Shown: positions 17,303-17,867 of the stretch, piece by piece
Layout: every line of letters begins with the position of its first letter
How positions within the stretch are numbered: position 1 is the stretch's first letter
Assembly (NCBI GenBank): GCA_030745285.1
Contig: JASLOV010000003.1
Coordinates: forward strand, 1-17,867
Reading direction: 5' to 3'
Length of the DNA: 17,867 nt
Source: Dehalococcoidia bacterium
Lineage (GTDB): Bacteria > Chloroflexota > Dehalococcoidia > UBA2979
Position numbers and translations under genes: made by a program
The notes under the pieces: generated by a model
Told to the model about the DNA's origin: nothing
Databases searched by the model: none
Seen by the model: only the letters and a program-made list of their open reading frames with translations

Positions 17303-17328
17303 CGCCGGCCATCGCGTGCGGGCCGGCG
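17303..17328 (-). promoter_or_regulatory. 8-bp perfect inverted repeat in the leader of the thiamine-enzyme gene
   Basis: CGCCGGCC (17303-17310) and GGCCGGCG (17321-17328) are perfect complements around a 10-base loop. On the minus strand a -10-like TACACT (17339-17334) would start transcription near 17327, right at one arm, and the ribosome binding site follows the other arm. It could be an operator or a 5'-end stem. Confidence 0.4.
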
Positions 17329-17388
17329 TCGCGAGTGTAGCGGGTGCCGCTGCCTCGCGTGTGCTCGCCGTGGCGCGCCGTCCCGACC

Positions 17389-17402
17389 GATAATTCGGTG
17401 CG
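17389..17402 (+). promoter_or_regulatory. Candidate leaderless -10 box of recF
   Basis: GATAAT (17389-17394) is followed by 8 bases and then the recF ATG at 17403, the same spacing as before fdsG. There is no ribosome binding site in the 8 bases. No good -35 is visible. Confidence 0.4.
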
Positions 17403-17867
17403 ATGCACATCGCGCACCTTGAACTGACGAACTTTCGGACCTTTCGGCGGCTGGAGATCGATCTCCAGCCGGGGATTCACGTCGTCACCGCTCCCAACGC
17501 CAGCGGCAAGACGAATCTGTTGGAAGCCGTCGCACTGATCGCGACCACGCGCTCCGCTCGCAGCGGCGCCGACGTCGACCTGATCTCGTGGGACGCCATC
17601 GAGGAGGAGCCGCTGCCGGCCGCCCGCCTGAGCGCGCGTGTCGAGGCAGCCGATGGCGTCGTCGACCTCGCCGTCGCCGTAGTCACGCGCCCGGGGCGAG
17701 ATGGCGGCAGGAAGGATGGTGCTGGGAAGGGTAGCGGTGGGAAGAGCGGTGAGGGGCTGGCGGCATCGCGGCGCTTCCAGGTGAACGGCGTCGCGCGGCG
17801 CGCCTCGGACCTGATCGGGCGGCTGCGGGTGGTGATGTTCTCCGCGACGGACCTCGGCATCATCTCG
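17403..17867 (+). CDS. recF: RecF, DNA replication and repair ATPase (N-terminal part, cut by window edge)
   Basis: The open frame runs to the right edge and gives the first 155 residues. It begins MHIAHLELTNFRTF, the typical RecF/SMC-like start, followed by Walker A APNASGKTNLLEA (about residues 36-48), then an ATPase lobe strand and VVMFSATDLGIIS, which matches the RecF segment before the usual GSP. RecF loads RecA at gaps on single-stranded DNA. Between the strand ending VVTRPG and RRFQVNG there is a Gly/Lys-rich insert of about 22 residues (17698-17766) not expected in this compact domain. It is divergent from the thiamine-enzyme gene with a 121-base gap; dnaA and dnaN, often next to recF, are not on this side. 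Confidence 0.87.
   Translation, partial: MHIAHLELTNFRTFRRLEIDLQPGIHVVTAPNASGKTNLLEAVALIATTRSARSGADVDLISWDAIEEEPLPAARLSARVEAADGVVDLAVAVVTRPGRDGGRKDGAGKGSGGKSGEGLAASRRFQVNGVARRASDLIGRLRVVMFSATDLGIIS

Noticed and set aside
15557..17422. A 621-codon open frame on the plus strand opposite the thiamine-enzyme and Gfo/Idh/MocA genes
   Set aside because: It is antisense to genes with full catalytic motifs. The product is His/Arg/Val/Asp-rich with no recognisable domain.

Overview
This is a high-GC (by eye about two-thirds to 70% G+C), densely packed bacterial chromosome segment with no RNA genes, insertion sequences, prophage or CRISPR array that I can see. Many starts are GTG, and one is TTG. The gene mix is compatible with a Chloroflexota bacterium: a YIP1-family protein with a characteristic N-terminus, a three-gene NAD-linked formate dehydrogenase, a class III aminotransferase and an acetolactate-synthase-like/Gfo-Idh-MocA pair. 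The phylum is an inference from gene content, not a demonstrated placement.

Layout. (1) 1-1781: the C-terminal half of the repair nuclease ATPase SbcC, cut by the left edge. (2) 1794-2579, minus: a metallo-beta-lactamase-fold hydrolase. (3) 2618-7409, plus: a compact operon of three overlapping genes encoding the gamma, beta and alpha subunits of a soluble molybdenum or tungsten NAD+-linked formate dehydrogenase. Its G-rich 3' end can form a quadruplex and a hairpin. (4) 7439-8557: two small membrane proteins transcribed divergently, a 4-TM holin-family protein and a YIP1-family protein. Their shared control region has a 10-bp tandem repeat and a G-run array at the YIP1 ribosome binding site. 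(5) 8731-9941: an Eis-like acetyltransferase gene broken by one frameshift and one in-frame stop. (6) 10043-11431: a class III PLP aminotransferase. (7) 11443-13594, minus: an ABC exporter operon (ATPase then ABC-2 permease) whose ATPase carries an apparent one-base deletion. (8) 13727-14545: a crotonase-family enzyme starting with TTG. (9) 14578-17281, minus: a two-gene operon of a thiamine-diphosphate enzyme followed by a Gfo/Idh/MocA-family protein that lacks the usual catalytic residues. (10) 17403 to the right edge: the start of recF.

Functional picture. The best-supported machine is the formate dehydrogenase: formate would be oxidised at the alpha subunit, and electrons would pass through iron-sulfur clusters to FMN and NAD+ on the beta subunit. 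The other metabolic genes look like separate units for carbonyl, acyl-CoA and amino-group chemistry. I do not find a clear new multi-gene system. The least ordinary signals are possible leaderless promoters with a fixed 8-9 base gap from the -10 box to the start codon, G-quadruplex-capable runs at the YIP1 ribosome binding site and at the end of the formate dehydrogenase operon, an 8-bp perfect dyad at the expected transcription start of the thiamine enzyme, the atypical Gfo/Idh/MocA protein, and two genes that have each lost one base.
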